Source: a virus
Reading direction: 5' to 3' (one strand)
IMG/VR virus record: IMGVR_UViG_3300043434_000094
Coordinates: 1-39,862 of that record
Length of the DNA: 39,862 bases
How positions within the stretch are numbered: the stretch's first letter is position 1; every line of letters starts with the position of its first letter. The notes beneath the pieces are model-generated. The model did no database searches. It worked only from the letters and a program-made list of their open reading frames with translations, and had not been told where the DNA came from. The position numbers and the translations under genes were made by a program. Below are positions 9,666-18,930 of the stretch, piece after piece.

Positions 9666-11945
9666 TTAGATTGTCAGCACAGTTCTAATAGTAATAATTT
9701 GTTCCTCAGATGGAGCAAATGGTTCTCTCACTGATAAGAATAAGAAGTCTCCAGAGAATTGATCAATTGTTCTTTCTGTAACAGAATCAGCTACAACTGG
9801 GTATCCTTCAGGAGTCAATAATACGTCTCCTGGCGAAATTGTAAAGTTGTTGAATACAGAAACAAGAATTTGAGTTGAATTGAATTCAACAATTCTGTAG
9901 TTCTTATATGTTGCATTTGCCATTACTAAAAGTTGGTCGTATTCTAACTTAGATACGTCAAAATTACCGGTAATAAGTACGCATCCTGATCCAACGTCCT
10001 GATTAAATCTGTTAGTTGTACCAAACTCACGGATGTTCTTTAGTAGACCAGCTTTACGATAGTCGTTAGTAACAATTAAACCTTGGTTAATGTCACGAGC
10101 AATAGAACTGTAGAACATAATGGAACTAGCGTTAAGTTCGTCAATAGCATTTGAACCATGACCACCTAGTGGGGACATAATCGCTCTAACAACAGCACCA
10201 GTACCACCACCAGTAACAACAACGTCTGTCCATGTGTATCCTACTCCAGGATTAGTAACATTTACACCAACTAAACTTCCGCCTTGAACTACAGCGGTTG
10301 CAGTGGCTCCCGTACCGTCTCCTAAAACAGTTAATGTAGCAGCTCCGTAGCCAGATCCTCCATTTACAACCTTGTATGCTTCAATAGTTCCAGGAACAGC
10401 AAGAAGCTCAACGTTTGCCTGAAGAGTGTCAATGTTACCAACATTTAAGTTAACACTTAGAGCAGCTCCGGATCCAGGAGGTTTTGTTACAGTACCTTGA
10501 ACTGTAATGCTTCCAATGTTAGAAGCTCCAGTCGTATACGTAAATTCAGTAGGAGACGTAACATTTATTGTAAACACTCCATTATATCCAGCTGGAGTAA
10601 CACCTGAAACTGTAATGGTATTTCCTGTACTAAATCCGTGAGGAACAGTTGTAGTAATAGTTGCCGTAGTTCCAACTGAAGTTCCTGCAGAAGTGCTTCT
10701 TGTTAGAGCAGTATCTGTAACTTGAAGGTTAGCATTAGTATATCCAATACCACCGTCATTGATTGTTGTTCCAACGATCTCACCACCTGGACCTAGAATT
10801 GCTTCTATGTCTGCGGCTGTGTCAATCATAACAGGAGTAATAACTGCCATTCTGCCAACGTATGTTAGTGTAGCAGTTCCATTTGTAGCAGATCCTGATG
10901 TATGGGTCGGCTCAAGAGTACCAGTTGTTCCAGCGGTTGTAACTTGATAGTATCTTCCTTCGTATGAAAGATAGTCATTTAATGCTACAACAGTCGAGAT
11001 AACAAATGGCGTGGCTCCAGAAACTGGAGGATCAACTGTTATAACCGGAGGATTAGGATCAGATGTGTAACCATAACCAGCAGTTAACAATGTTACTGTA
11101 TCTACAGCTCCACCACTTATTGTACATTCAGCGGTTGCGGTTTGTTCGGCACCTAGTGTAATGGTTGGAGCTGAAACTGTCAGACCAGGAGCTGTAGAAT
11201 AGCCTTCACCAGCGTCTTCTATAGCTAATGACTGTATGATTTGAGGATTCTCTGCCAGGTATCCATTACCAGAAACAGTTATTTGTGGGTCATTATAACC
11301 AGATCCACCGTCATCAATAACGACTGAAATGATTTCGCCATTAGAAAAGAACTGCGACTTAAGAGCAGTAGTAACAGGCATATATTGAGAAGACAAGAAA
11401 CGGTTTCTTAATGAAACCGGAATAACATACATAAACTTCCATTTGTATCCGTCTGGTGTTGTGAATACAGATGTACCAGTTCCAGTTGGTTCAAAGGTTG
11501 ATGGAGAGTTATAGTTGTTGTCAATGCATTTATAAACGTTATACTCTGATGTCAACACATAAAATTTAGATTCTTCTAAACGAACTGCTCCAGAATAAGC
11601 TGGATTTGCGTCATTTGTCGCGTCGTCATACATATCATATATGTCGCCAGATACCCAATCGTATCTAGGAACAACGTATGAAACGTCAGAAGGAGTAATA
11701 AGCTTAGTCGTAAGAATGTCACGGCGAACGTGAAGCTCGTATCTAAAGTCATCAGTTGGCTGTCCAGGAACGTCACCAACGTTTGGATCCTGTGATGGAA
11801 TAAATGGACTTAAGAAGTCTGTCCAGGCGTTTTCTTTACCTAGAAAGTGATAGTAACGAGACTGCTTTGAAACAATCTCATTATAGATCGCATCAGCGAT
11901 CGTCTTCTTAAATCTTGACTTAAATATACCGTAACTGACTGACAT
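9666..11945 (-). CDS. gp8: Baseplate wedge protein gp8
   Basis: A 759-residue protein. The N-terminal about 200 residues match T4 gp8 in order: a short helix, FLSPFIPSQDP, PRYDWVSGDIYD (T4 has PRRDWGD), YNVYKCIDNN and a DGYKWKFMYVIP block (T4: DGYVWEYLFEIP); the C-terminus EEQIITIRTVLTI matches the T4 end. T4 gp8 is only 334 residues. The extra length is a central beta-rich insertion (about 210-600) with repeated DDGG.GY..P/GGSGYGAA elements and one TVPHGFSTGNTITVSG repeat. In T4, gp8 dimers join gp7, gp6, gp10 and gp53 in each wedge. The ATG follows an AGG five bases upstream, inside the end of the preceding gene. Confidence 0.8.
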   Translation of the reverse strand: MSVSYGIFKSRFKKTIADAIYNEIVSKQSRYYHFLGKENAWTDFLSPFIPSQDPNVGDVPGQPTDDFRYELHVRRDILTTKLITPSDVSYVVPRYDWVSGDIYDMYDDATNDANPAYSGAVRLEESKFYVLTSEYNVYKCIDNNYNSPSTFEPTGTGTSVFTTPDGYKWKFMYVIPVSLRNRFLSSQYMPVTTALKSQFFSNGEIISVVIDDGGSGYNDPQITVSGNGYLAENPQIIQSLAIEDAGEGYSTAPGLTVSAPTITLGAEQTATAECTISGGAVDTVTLLTAGYGYTSDPNPPVITVDPPVSGATPFVISTVVALNDYLSYEGRYYQVTTAGTTGTLEPTHTSGSATNGTATLTYVGRMAVITPVMIDTAADIEAILGPGGEIVGTTINDGGIGYTNANLQVTDTALTRSTSAGTSVGTTATITTTVPHGFSTGNTITVSGVTPAGYNGVFTINVTSPTEFTYTTGASNIGSITVQGTVTKPPGSGAALSVNLNVGNIDTLQANVELLAVPGTIEAYKVVNGGSGYGAATLTVLGDGTGATATAVVQGGSLVGVNVTNPGVGYTWTDVVVTGGGTGAVVRAIMSPLGGHGSNAIDELNASSIMFYSSIARDINQGLIVTNDYRKAGLLKNIREFGTTNRFNQDVGSGCVLITGNFDVSKLEYDQLLVMANATYKNYRIVEFNSTQILVSVFNNFTISPGDVLLTPEGYPVVADSVTERTIDQFSGDFLFLSVREPFAPSEEQIITIRTVLTI

Positions 11946-11946
11946 A

Positions 11947-12390
11947 TTAACCTACCGTAATGGTCCATGAAATAGCGATTGTGTCTGACGATGTTTTTGC
12001 GATAACCGGGAATGTTGTTCTACACATCATATCACCAGAAGAAGCCGCATTGAATATAGCCGCTTCTGTAATATTACCTGTTCCTACACCTACTCCAAAG
12101 GTTGCAGTATAAGTAATATCAGAACCACTTACTGATGTTAATGCAAGTGCTTCACGAGCTAATTCGTTAGCTAGAGCAGTGTTAGTTAAAGCTGGCGTTG
12201 CTGTACCTTGGCCAATAGCCATGTGCGACATAATCGTTTCAGAGTTACCAGCGATTCGTTGAGCGATGTGTTCTTTACCACTAGTTACAACCAAATTTGG
12301 TATGTTAACTTGCTCAACCAAGTTATTTTTCTCGTCAAACTTCTGAATAGAAAGTTCTCCGGTCATTTTAATTTTAGAATGAAAATTCAT
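11947..12390 (-). CDS. Small virion or tail protein of unknown family
   Basis: A 147-residue protein (MNFHSKIKMTGELSIQKFDE). Beta-rich, with a middle part TSGKEHIAQRIAGN..IMSHMAIGQGT.ATPALTNTAL that resembles tail-fibre or tail-accessory proteins of several phages, and an ending SDTIAISWTITVG. It lies between the gp7-position wedge protein and gp8 in one tight operon, so a minor baseplate or fibre role is likely. I know of no defined function. Confidence 0.6.
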   Translation of the reverse strand: MNFHSKIKMTGELSIQKFDEKNNLVEQVNIPNLVVTSGKEHIAQRIAGNSETIMSHMAIGQGTATPALTNTALANELAREALALTSVSGSDITYTATFGVGVGTGNITEAAIFNAASSGDMMCRTTFPVIAKTSSDTIAISWTITVG

Positions 12391-12398
12391 AGTTTTTC

Positions 12399-13874
12399 CT
12401 AGAGTCCTGGATTAAGTGTAGTAGGGTCAAAATCTTGGAATGTTTCAGGGTTATAATCAGGTAACATGTAAGTTCCCTCATCATAAGGATTAATTCTGAT
12501 CCTTCCACCAACATCTTCTGGGTTAAAGAATTTATTAGTAATAGATTTATTTATTGTTCTAAATGTAGCCTTAGATTGATAAACGTCAACAGATAACTCG
12601 CCTGAAACACCAGGAGCATAGTTACTTTGGATTTGATACTCACCAAATAACTTAATGCCGGCCGGATGAATATAAGACTTCAATATTGTTTTATAGTCTT
12701 CTAATCTAGCGTCAATAGTTATCAAATAAGAATACTTCTGATAGAAGAAGTCGTCTTGTAGCTTGATAGCGTCACTCGTGAATCCATCATTTGTTGTATA
12801 GTAACCTTGGTACCTAGCTACAGGTCCAACGTTAAAACGAATAAGAGTATATTCTAGGTCAGTTTGATTGTTTATCGTGTCGTTTAAGAATTCACGAAGC
12901 AAAGTACCACCATAACTTGGGTTAGAATATATAACGTCCCAAACGTTTGGATTAGTAATGTAACCAAAGTCCTGGTACTTTTCAAGGTACGACTGGTCAG
13001 GTAAGTCAAATTGTTGTATAGAATTCTTATCAATAACAATCGAAGCGCTATTATTAATAGACTGCTTAGAAGTTAACACGAAGAAGTCGTCAGCGTATCC
13101 TGCGCCAAATTTAATGATTGATATTTTTAGCACTCCACCGTTGGAGTCGACTCTAGTAACTTTAAACAGAATTTGAACAGTTTCAGATCCAACTAGAGTG
13201 TTCGCTAAGATGATGTCACCAACTTTATAGTTTTCACCTGGTGCAATTACTTCATAACTCTCAATAGTTGGAATGATAGTTCCAGTAAGAGATTGATACT
13301 CTACTAGATCACCTATCTGTATATTTCCATAGTAATTCTTGTCAATAAAAACTTCGTATATATTGCCACGAATAAACGTTACGCGTTCTACATAAGCTTT
13401 GATTCTAGCATTTTGGGAAATAATCGTAATTCTATTTCCTGGTAAAGTGTTAGCGTTTCCAGAAGTTAAGTTGACAAATATTGATGTTTCTTGTTTCCAT
13501 TTACCATCAGATGCTTTTAGAACCTGATCCCATGGATACGAAATTTCAGCAGTTTTGTTGAAAAGAATGCGGAACAAGAATTTATATACTGCCTCTGACC
13601 CCTTTGCGGTATATATTTCCTTAATCTTTCTCATTAACAAGACTTTATCTATATTCTCGTAGTCTTGTTCACCAAATACGTTTAACTCACCCTTGAAGTA
13701 ATCAATAAACGAATCAATTGATTCATCTATGTCACGAATATTGGACAAGTTTCTTTGATTAGTTTGATCCAAGTATTCATAGTAGGCCTCAACAAACGCA
13801 GTAAATACTGGGTAGTCTTCCCTTACAAAGTCAGGAAGCTGCTGAGCAACTACAGATTTTAATTTAACTGTCAT
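12399..13874 (-). CDS. Baseplate wedge protein in the gp7 position
   Basis: A 491-residue protein. The N-terminus (LPDFVREDYPVFTAFVEAYY, 14-33) is a signature of baseplate proteins of cyanophage-type T4 relatives. It is followed by helices (to about 110), then beta-rich repeats with GENYKVGDIILAN and GAGYADDFFVL. In T4 the gene between gp6 and gp8 is gp7 (1032 residues), the wedge component that contacts gp10, gp8 and gp53. Order and neighbours here suggest the functional counterpart, but it is half the length and I cannot show homology by eye. The start overlaps the gp6 stop by one base. Confidence 0.6.
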   Translation of the reverse strand: MTVKLKSVVAQQLPDFVREDYPVFTAFVEAYYEYLDQTNQRNLSNIRDIDESIDSFIDYFKGELNVFGEQDYENIDKVLLMRKIKEIYTAKGSEAVYKFLFRILFNKTAEISYPWDQVLKASDGKWKQETSIFVNLTSGNANTLPGNRITIISQNARIKAYVERVTFIRGNIYEVFIDKNYYGNIQIGDLVEYQSLTGTIIPTIESYEVIAPGENYKVGDIILANTLVGSETVQILFKVTRVDSNGGVLKISIIKFGAGYADDFFVLTSKQSINNSASIVIDKNSIQQFDLPDQSYLEKYQDFGYITNPNVWDVIYSNPSYGGTLLREFLNDTINNQTDLEYTLIRFNVGPVARYQGYYTTNDGFTSDAIKLQDDFFYQKYSYLITIDARLEDYKTILKSYIHPAGIKLFGEYQIQSNYAPGVSGELSVDVYQSKATFRTINKSITNKFFNPEDVGGRIRINPYDEGTYMLPDYNPETFQDFDPTTLNPGL

Positions 13875-15712
13875 TAGTTTCTACTTGATGTAAAGATATA
13901 GTTCGCGTTACCCGCAGAGTCACCCACAGAAACTTTATCAACGATAGCGTTTACTGTAATGTCTTCGTCAAGAATTCTTACTAATTGGTTTCTTACTGAA
14001 ACTACGTCGTTTGATTCTGGTTTAATAATGAATGAGAATGTTTCCTCAGCGATACCAGTAATATTTAAACCGATAATCTCGATGGATCCTTTTGCGTAGT
14101 CAATAGTACCAATCGTGTCTGGTAAGTATTGTTTATTCAAGTTAACGTCAAAATAGTAAAGTCTAAATGTTCCCATTTCGCCAGGCATTGGTAAGTCTTC
14201 TAGGTACATAACGTCTGTTCCACCATTCATATAGAATCCGGTTGAAACGATTGACTCTTCAGGAACAGAAGACCAATAGATTGGGTTAACTAATTCAACA
14301 GAATAGTTAGCCAATAAATTATACTTAGGTTCTATTTCACGACGCAATTTAATTGTTGTGATAGAGCTAACTATTGATTTTTCAGTTCTGTCTATCAAAG
14401 TATTGTATTGTGAGAATCTAAAAATGCCGTCATACGAATCCAAGTAGTCAGAATTATACTGCTGAATTGTTTCAACAGTTAAAGCCTTTATTTGATTAGC
14501 TGTATTTGCTGTGTTATTTGGATTATAATAAACTGTAGTATCAACCATAATGTCAATATATTCTGGATCGACAATCTCTGGTGTTATAGTAACTACGTTT
14601 CTAGTTTTGAGAATATTATTAATTACAAAGTTTTTCTGTGAAGCAGTTAAAGTCTCAGATGATTTAGGTTTAATAGATATGAAAACTTTACCATAGACTG
14701 GAGGTATGTTATCTTCTCCACCCCATACGTTAACAGATTCTGCTTCATCGTATCTAGCAAGAATAATAGACTTATAGTCATTTACTGTTACTCCGCGATT
14801 TTGAGCAGAGTATGCTCGTGGAGCATTAAATCTAATTGTGTCTATGCCTTCTTTATCTACGCCGCCTTGAGCTGGGATAGTTGTAACTACTGAAACTATT
14901 CCACCAAGCAATGATCCACCCTGATAGCTGAATGTTCTTGCGCCATTGGCTGCTTCTTTATTAGTTGTAAAGTAATTAATATTTACAACGTTACCATTCT
15001 GTAGAGCCTGTCCTATTACACCATTACCAAATTCTAACTCATAGAACTCACCTTCTATCTCTTTAACGAAATAGATTCTGTCTTCTGCGGTTAATGAAAT
15101 AATGTCTTCAGCTCTAACGAATGTTTGGAACGATGAGCTGGTTAAAGAGTCTTGAACTCTAACTGTAACAGTAGATAAGTCAACGTCTCCGTTAGGAATG
15201 ATGTATTTAGTTCCTTCGGCAACCACGTACTTAAACGACAGTGGAGTACCTTCTTTAATTTCAAGATCAGAAAATACGTATTGACCAGCTTGCAAAACTG
15301 CGGTTGTATCTTCTAGCGTATAGAAGTTATAAGATACACCGTCTACTGTAGTTCCGAATGGTGTATTCTTTGGAAGAGTTAATGTTGTAGGAGTAGAAGT
15401 TGTGCTAGACACCGTAACGTCTACAGTAGCTGTAGGGCAGCCAGCAGATCCTGGTATATATCCAATTTCTTTAGCTCTTGAAACAACGCTTGATCTTTTA
15501 GAAGCTGAATCTAAGAAAGATTCATTTACCGCAAGGTTAGAATACAGAGCATTGTAGTGTGTATTATATGCTAAGACGTCAAGCAAAACTGACATCGCAG
15601 AACCTTCAAAGTCATAGTCTTGAAACTCTGTTTGACCTTCAAGGAACGTCTTTAGATTGTTTTTGATCAGATCAAAATCTAATTCTGCGGTATTAATCTT
15701 TTTATTTTTCAT
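13874..15712 (-). CDS. gp6: Baseplate wedge protein gp6
   Basis: A 612-residue protein (T4 gp6: 660). The N-terminus ELDFDLIKNNLKTFLEGQTE..DYDFEGSAMSVLLDVLAYNTHYN is typical of gp6 and of the related gpJ-like baseplate family. The centre includes the FGNGVIGQAL and NRGVTVNDYKSIILARY blocks of that family. gp6 dimers form the inner ring that ties the six wedges around the hub and carries the conformational switch on contraction. It is flanked by gp25 (one-base overlap) and the gp7-position protein, the conserved order. Confidence 0.9.
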   Translation of the reverse strand: MKNKKINTAELDFDLIKNNLKTFLEGQTEFQDYDFEGSAMSVLLDVLAYNTHYNALYSNLAVNESFLDSASKRSSVVSRAKEIGYIPGSAGCPTATVDVTVSSTTSTPTTLTLPKNTPFGTTVDGVSYNFYTLEDTTAVLQAGQYVFSDLEIKEGTPLSFKYVVAEGTKYIIPNGDVDLSTVTVRVQDSLTSSSFQTFVRAEDIISLTAEDRIYFVKEIEGEFYELEFGNGVIGQALQNGNVVNINYFTTNKEAANGARTFSYQGGSLLGGIVSVVTTIPAQGGVDKEGIDTIRFNAPRAYSAQNRGVTVNDYKSIILARYDEAESVNVWGGEDNIPPVYGKVFISIKPKSSETLTASQKNFVINNILKTRNVVTITPEIVDPEYIDIMVDTTVYYNPNNTANTANQIKALTVETIQQYNSDYLDSYDGIFRFSQYNTLIDRTEKSIVSSITTIKLRREIEPKYNLLANYSVELVNPIYWSSVPEESIVSTGFYMNGGTDVMYLEDLPMPGEMGTFRLYYFDVNLNKQYLPDTIGTIDYAKGSIEIIGLNITGIAEETFSFIIKPESNDVVSVRNQLVRILDEDITVNAIVDKVSVGDSAGNANYIFTSSRN

Positions 15713-16104
15713 TATCGTGTTCTCTCAAGAACGAAGTTTACAACAATTGGTCTTGTAGTGTTGATGATAGTAAACTCAATGGTTACTGCTACGTCATTTG
15801 AGTCAGGTTCAAACCTTACTGCTACATCATTTAAAATAACTCTAGGTTCAAAGTTTACTATTGTATCTGTGATTGCTCTCTTTAGCATAATTGCTAACAT
15901 AGGAGTAGTAGGTTCAAATAATAAACCTCTAATCACAGAACCTATTTCAGAATGAAATGGACGCTCATAGTTTTGTGTCATCACTAAGTTCTTAACAGAC
16001 TGTTTAATTGACTCTTCGTCATACTTGCGGACGAGATCGTTTGTTACCGGGTGTCTGGTAAAGTTAAAATCTAAGTCTGAGAATGTTCTAGTGTTACGCG
16101 CCAT
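15712..16104 (-). CDS. gp25: Baseplate wedge protein gp25
   Basis: A 130-residue protein (T4: 132) of the gp25/lysozyme-like baseplate family. Key motifs: DLDFNFTRHPVTNDLV at the N-terminus, a helix NLVMTQNYERPFHSEIGS, and the invariant EPR in NFEPRVIL (about 89-96). Despite its fold name it is structural: it joins wedge to hub and starts the sheath. It is the first gene of the wedge run after gp5. Confidence 0.92.
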   Translation of the reverse strand: MARNTRTFSDLDFNFTRHPVTNDLVRKYDEESIKQSVKNLVMTQNYERPFHSEIGSVIRGLLFEPTTPMLAIMLKRAITDTIVNFEPRVILNDVAVRFEPDSNDVAVTIEFTIINTTRPIVVNFVLERTR

Positions 16105-16128
16105 GTATTATTTATTAGCCGCCATGAG

Positions 16129-18930
16129 CTATACTAAAAAGAATCCTGATTGTCCATTTTGCTTATAAGTGCTACCATTAACCATAGTGAACGCCATTTT
16201 ACGATTAGCTGCACCTTGGCCTGTAGTCTGACCTTTTTCTAGTCCACGGTATCCTATATGAATCCATGTAGAACCTGATCCTTGATACTCTAGAATCATT
16301 TGATCGTATGGTAATACTTTTTCTAATTCTTGTATCAGATCGAAGTGACGTTGTTTTCTATCTGCGTCTTTAGGAAGAACACTGATATCAACTGCCCTAC
16401 CATATGGATGGTCAGAAGTTGTAGAATTAGCAGCGTTTCCTGCGCTTCTATAACCAGAATTAATAGTCCACTGTTTACCGTATCCTGCGGCCCCACCTGG
16501 CAGAATAGCTAAAGCAGGTTCAAGTATGTTAGCGCATAGTTGAGCTAAGTTGCATACGATCTGTTGTTTAGTTAAACCTACCTGATCCTTAAGTTTATTA
16601 GGTCCATCGACTCCACCGTCTATCAACATACCAAGTGTAAAGTTAGCTGACAGTCTAAAGTCGTTCGTAAACTTCTCGACTCCATTAACGATATCACATG
16701 GTACAACAGTAGCAGTATTTGTTCCACCAAGCGGCGTTGCTTGGTCTTGTACTGGAGGAACAGGGTACTTGCTTTCAAGTTCTGCTCTCTTAGCTTGACC
16801 TTCAGGTGTTGCCCAATCTTCTTCTGTTTCAAATTGGAACTCAGCTTCACCATCAGAAGTTGGAGCTACCAAGAATGGTAGAACAACATTTAATGGAACT
16901 CCTACGTCTGGTGCTGATTTTGTTATATCTGGTTCAGACGCAGAGTCTACTGACGAGCAGTCTGTACTTCCTGATCTTGAAGGATCTGCTGGGCAAGAAT
17001 GATCGACACCAGAGTCATGTCGCTCATACGTATTGCCACCAGTAAACATGTGCTTGTCGCCGTTCCATCTATAGTAGCTTGTTCCTACTGTTTCATAGTA
17101 GTTAGAAGCCGAAAGATTATATGAACTTGTTCCTTCTATATTAATATTTGCGGCTTGTATGTTTAAGTTGTCGTTGACAAACAGTTCCATTGAACCACCA
17201 ACAGCCATTCTAAGGTCTTTTGCTACACCGATCTCAAGGTCATTTCCAACCTGAACGTTAGCGTCACCTGTTACTTCAATGTTAGCGCTAGACTGACAGA
17301 ATATGTTAATGTTACCGTCTGTTGTTAAGTTACATTCGCCTCTAATATAGATCGAACCGTTTCTATCAATGATCTCGTACTTATCACCTACGACATGGTG
17401 TACTTCTGTACCATTCGCATCTACTTCAGTGAATGTACCTTTTCTATGATACGTTAATGTACGCTCATATCCTGGTGTGTCGTCAAACTCTTGTACGTGT
17501 CCAGACTCAGATTCAAACACATGATTGAATGGATATTTGGCAGCATAGGATGTTGGTGGCTCGCTGAACTCACCCTGTCCTAAAGCTTTATCAATACCTA
17601 TCGCTCTGTTGGTATCTTTAATGGTGTGTACTGTATTTTTCTTAATGCCACGCGCAAGTCTGTTTGTATCTGGTTCGTATAAACGACTCTTTAATGGGTA
17701 CTTGTTGTTAGGATCTTTGAATCCTGTTGGTCCTGCTATCGTTGGAGCAGGCTGATCGTATCTAACTGGATCAGTTGGTGCCGAAGTAGAAGCTGTTTTC
17801 TCTTCTGGTAAGTCAGAAGTAATCGGCGTACCATAGAAGTACTCATAGTATTTTAATCTTACTGCTGCGCCATTACCTGTGTCATGACCGATACCAGCTT
17901 TAGCTGCATAGAAGTATCCTGGGTTGTCTGTAGCTAGAGTAGATTTTGGTTTCAATCTATCTTTAATGTATAGACACGCAACGCCAGCAGAAACAGCTAT
18001 GTCTGAATTTAAAAGTTCTGGGTTGCTTAAGATGTCAAACCCAGATTTCTGTGCATACGTAGCATAATTGCTTCGGCCTGTAATCTGAATGAATCCACGA
18101 CCAAAGAATTTACCACCGTCTCCTGGTTGAGTATTACCAAGTTGTTTACCATTGTTTGATGGATCATACACGAAGTCAAAGAACTCTTCGCGACTCATTT
18201 TCTTTGTTGCGCGAGTATATGCTTCAACTTGGTCAGGATGATTCTTAACAAACGTTGTATAGAACGTAGACTTAAGTCCTTCTGCAGAATAACTATATTG
18301 TTCTGACTGTGGGATCCAACCTGATTCTCCACCAGCGATAGCTAACACTGAACATTTTTGTTCACGAGTAGTCATTCCAAACTTATCACAAGCAGCTAAC
18401 AGCGCTTCAATTCCTCGAGCAGCAGCTGTTCTGTCGCCTCTCCAGTCTGGTGGAGGTATTCTTGGAATGTCTGGTAAAGCAGCTGATGTGGTTGGAGTAG
18501 CAGTTTTAACTCCAGAAGTTGGTACTGTTTCGCCATCATTATTTGTAACTACATCAGTTGAAGCTTCAGATACATTACCATCGTCGTCTTTTAACAATAT
18601 TCCTGGTAGGTCTTTATCTACTTCACCATTGTCTTGTGGTATACCACCTACAGTTCCAATCATAATAGGGAACTGTTCGTCATCGTCTCTAAATACAATA
18701 ATTACCCAAGTGCCTTCAACTGGTCCAACTGGAGAGTGACCAATTCCTGATATAGCAGCAGAAGTTACTGGTTGAAGTGGGTATGCCCATGGTAGATCTT
18801 CGGTAGGCAATAAATTCTTGTCATGACTGTGTAAACCAGCAACACGAACCTGGCATCGACCTAATTTGAGTGGGTCTTTTCTATTTTCGACCACACCATG
18901 ATATATTTGAACTTTATACAGTTGTTGCAT
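16129..18930 (-). CDS. gp5: Baseplate hub spike gp5 with GH19-like and M15-like domains
   Basis: A 933-residue protein (T4 gp5: 575). Order: gp5-type OB fold (about 8-97, ending FPIMIGTVGG); linker; GH19 chitinase/lysozyme-like domain (about 165-370) with catalytic-type Glu202 in AGGESGW and GRGFIQITGRSNY at 277-289; a gp5 C-terminal beta-helix (about 475-645) built of short beta repeats; then a D-Ala-D-Ala peptidase M15-like domain (about 745-895) with SGYRSAGN, SDHPYGRAVDI (His841, Asp848) and WIHIGY (His891) as zinc ligands. Role: puncture of the outer membrane and local murein digestion at infection. T4 gp5 has a different lysozyme (GH24) and no peptidase. The start overlaps the hub gene stop by one base. 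Confidence 0.88.
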   Translation of the reverse strand: MQQLYKVQIYHGVVENRKDPLKLGRCQVRVAGLHSHDKNLLPTEDLPWAYPLQPVTSAAISGIGHSPVGPVEGTWVIIVFRDDDEQFPIMIGTVGGIPQDNGEVDKDLPGILLKDDDGNVSEASTDVVTNNDGETVPTSGVKTATPTTSAALPDIPRIPPPDWRGDRTAAARGIEALLAACDKFGMTTREQKCSVLAIAGGESGWIPQSEQYSYSAEGLKSTFYTTFVKNHPDQVEAYTRATKKMSREEFFDFVYDPSNNGKQLGNTQPGDGGKFFGRGFIQITGRSNYATYAQKSGFDILSNPELLNSDIAVSAGVACLYIKDRLKPKSTLATDNPGYFYAAKAGIGHDTGNGAAVRLKYYEYFYGTPITSDLPEEKTASTSAPTDPVRYDQPAPTIAGPTGFKDPNNKYPLKSRLYEPDTNRLARGIKKNTVHTIKDTNRAIGIDKALGQGEFSEPPTSYAAKYPFNHVFESESGHVQEFDDTPGYERTLTYHRKGTFTEVDANGTEVHHVVGDKYEIIDRNGSIYIRGECNLTTDGNINIFCQSSANIEVTGDANVQVGNDLEIGVAKDLRMAVGGSMELFVNDNLNIQAANINIEGTSSYNLSASNYYETVGTSYYRWNGDKHMFTGGNTYERHDSGVDHSCPADPSRSGSTDCSSVDSASEPDITKSAPDVGVPLNVVLPFLVAPTSDGEAEFQFETEEDWATPEGQAKRAELESKYPVPPVQDQATPLGGTNTATVVPCDIVNGVEKFTNDFRLSANFTLGMLIDGGVDGPNKLKDQVGLTKQQIVCNLAQLCANILEPALAILPGGAAGYGKQWTINSGYRSAGNAANSTTSDHPYGRAVDISVLPKDADRKQRHFDLIQELEKVLPYDQMILEYQGSGSTWIHIGYRGLEKGQTTGQGAANRKMAFTMVNGSTYKQNGQSGFFLV

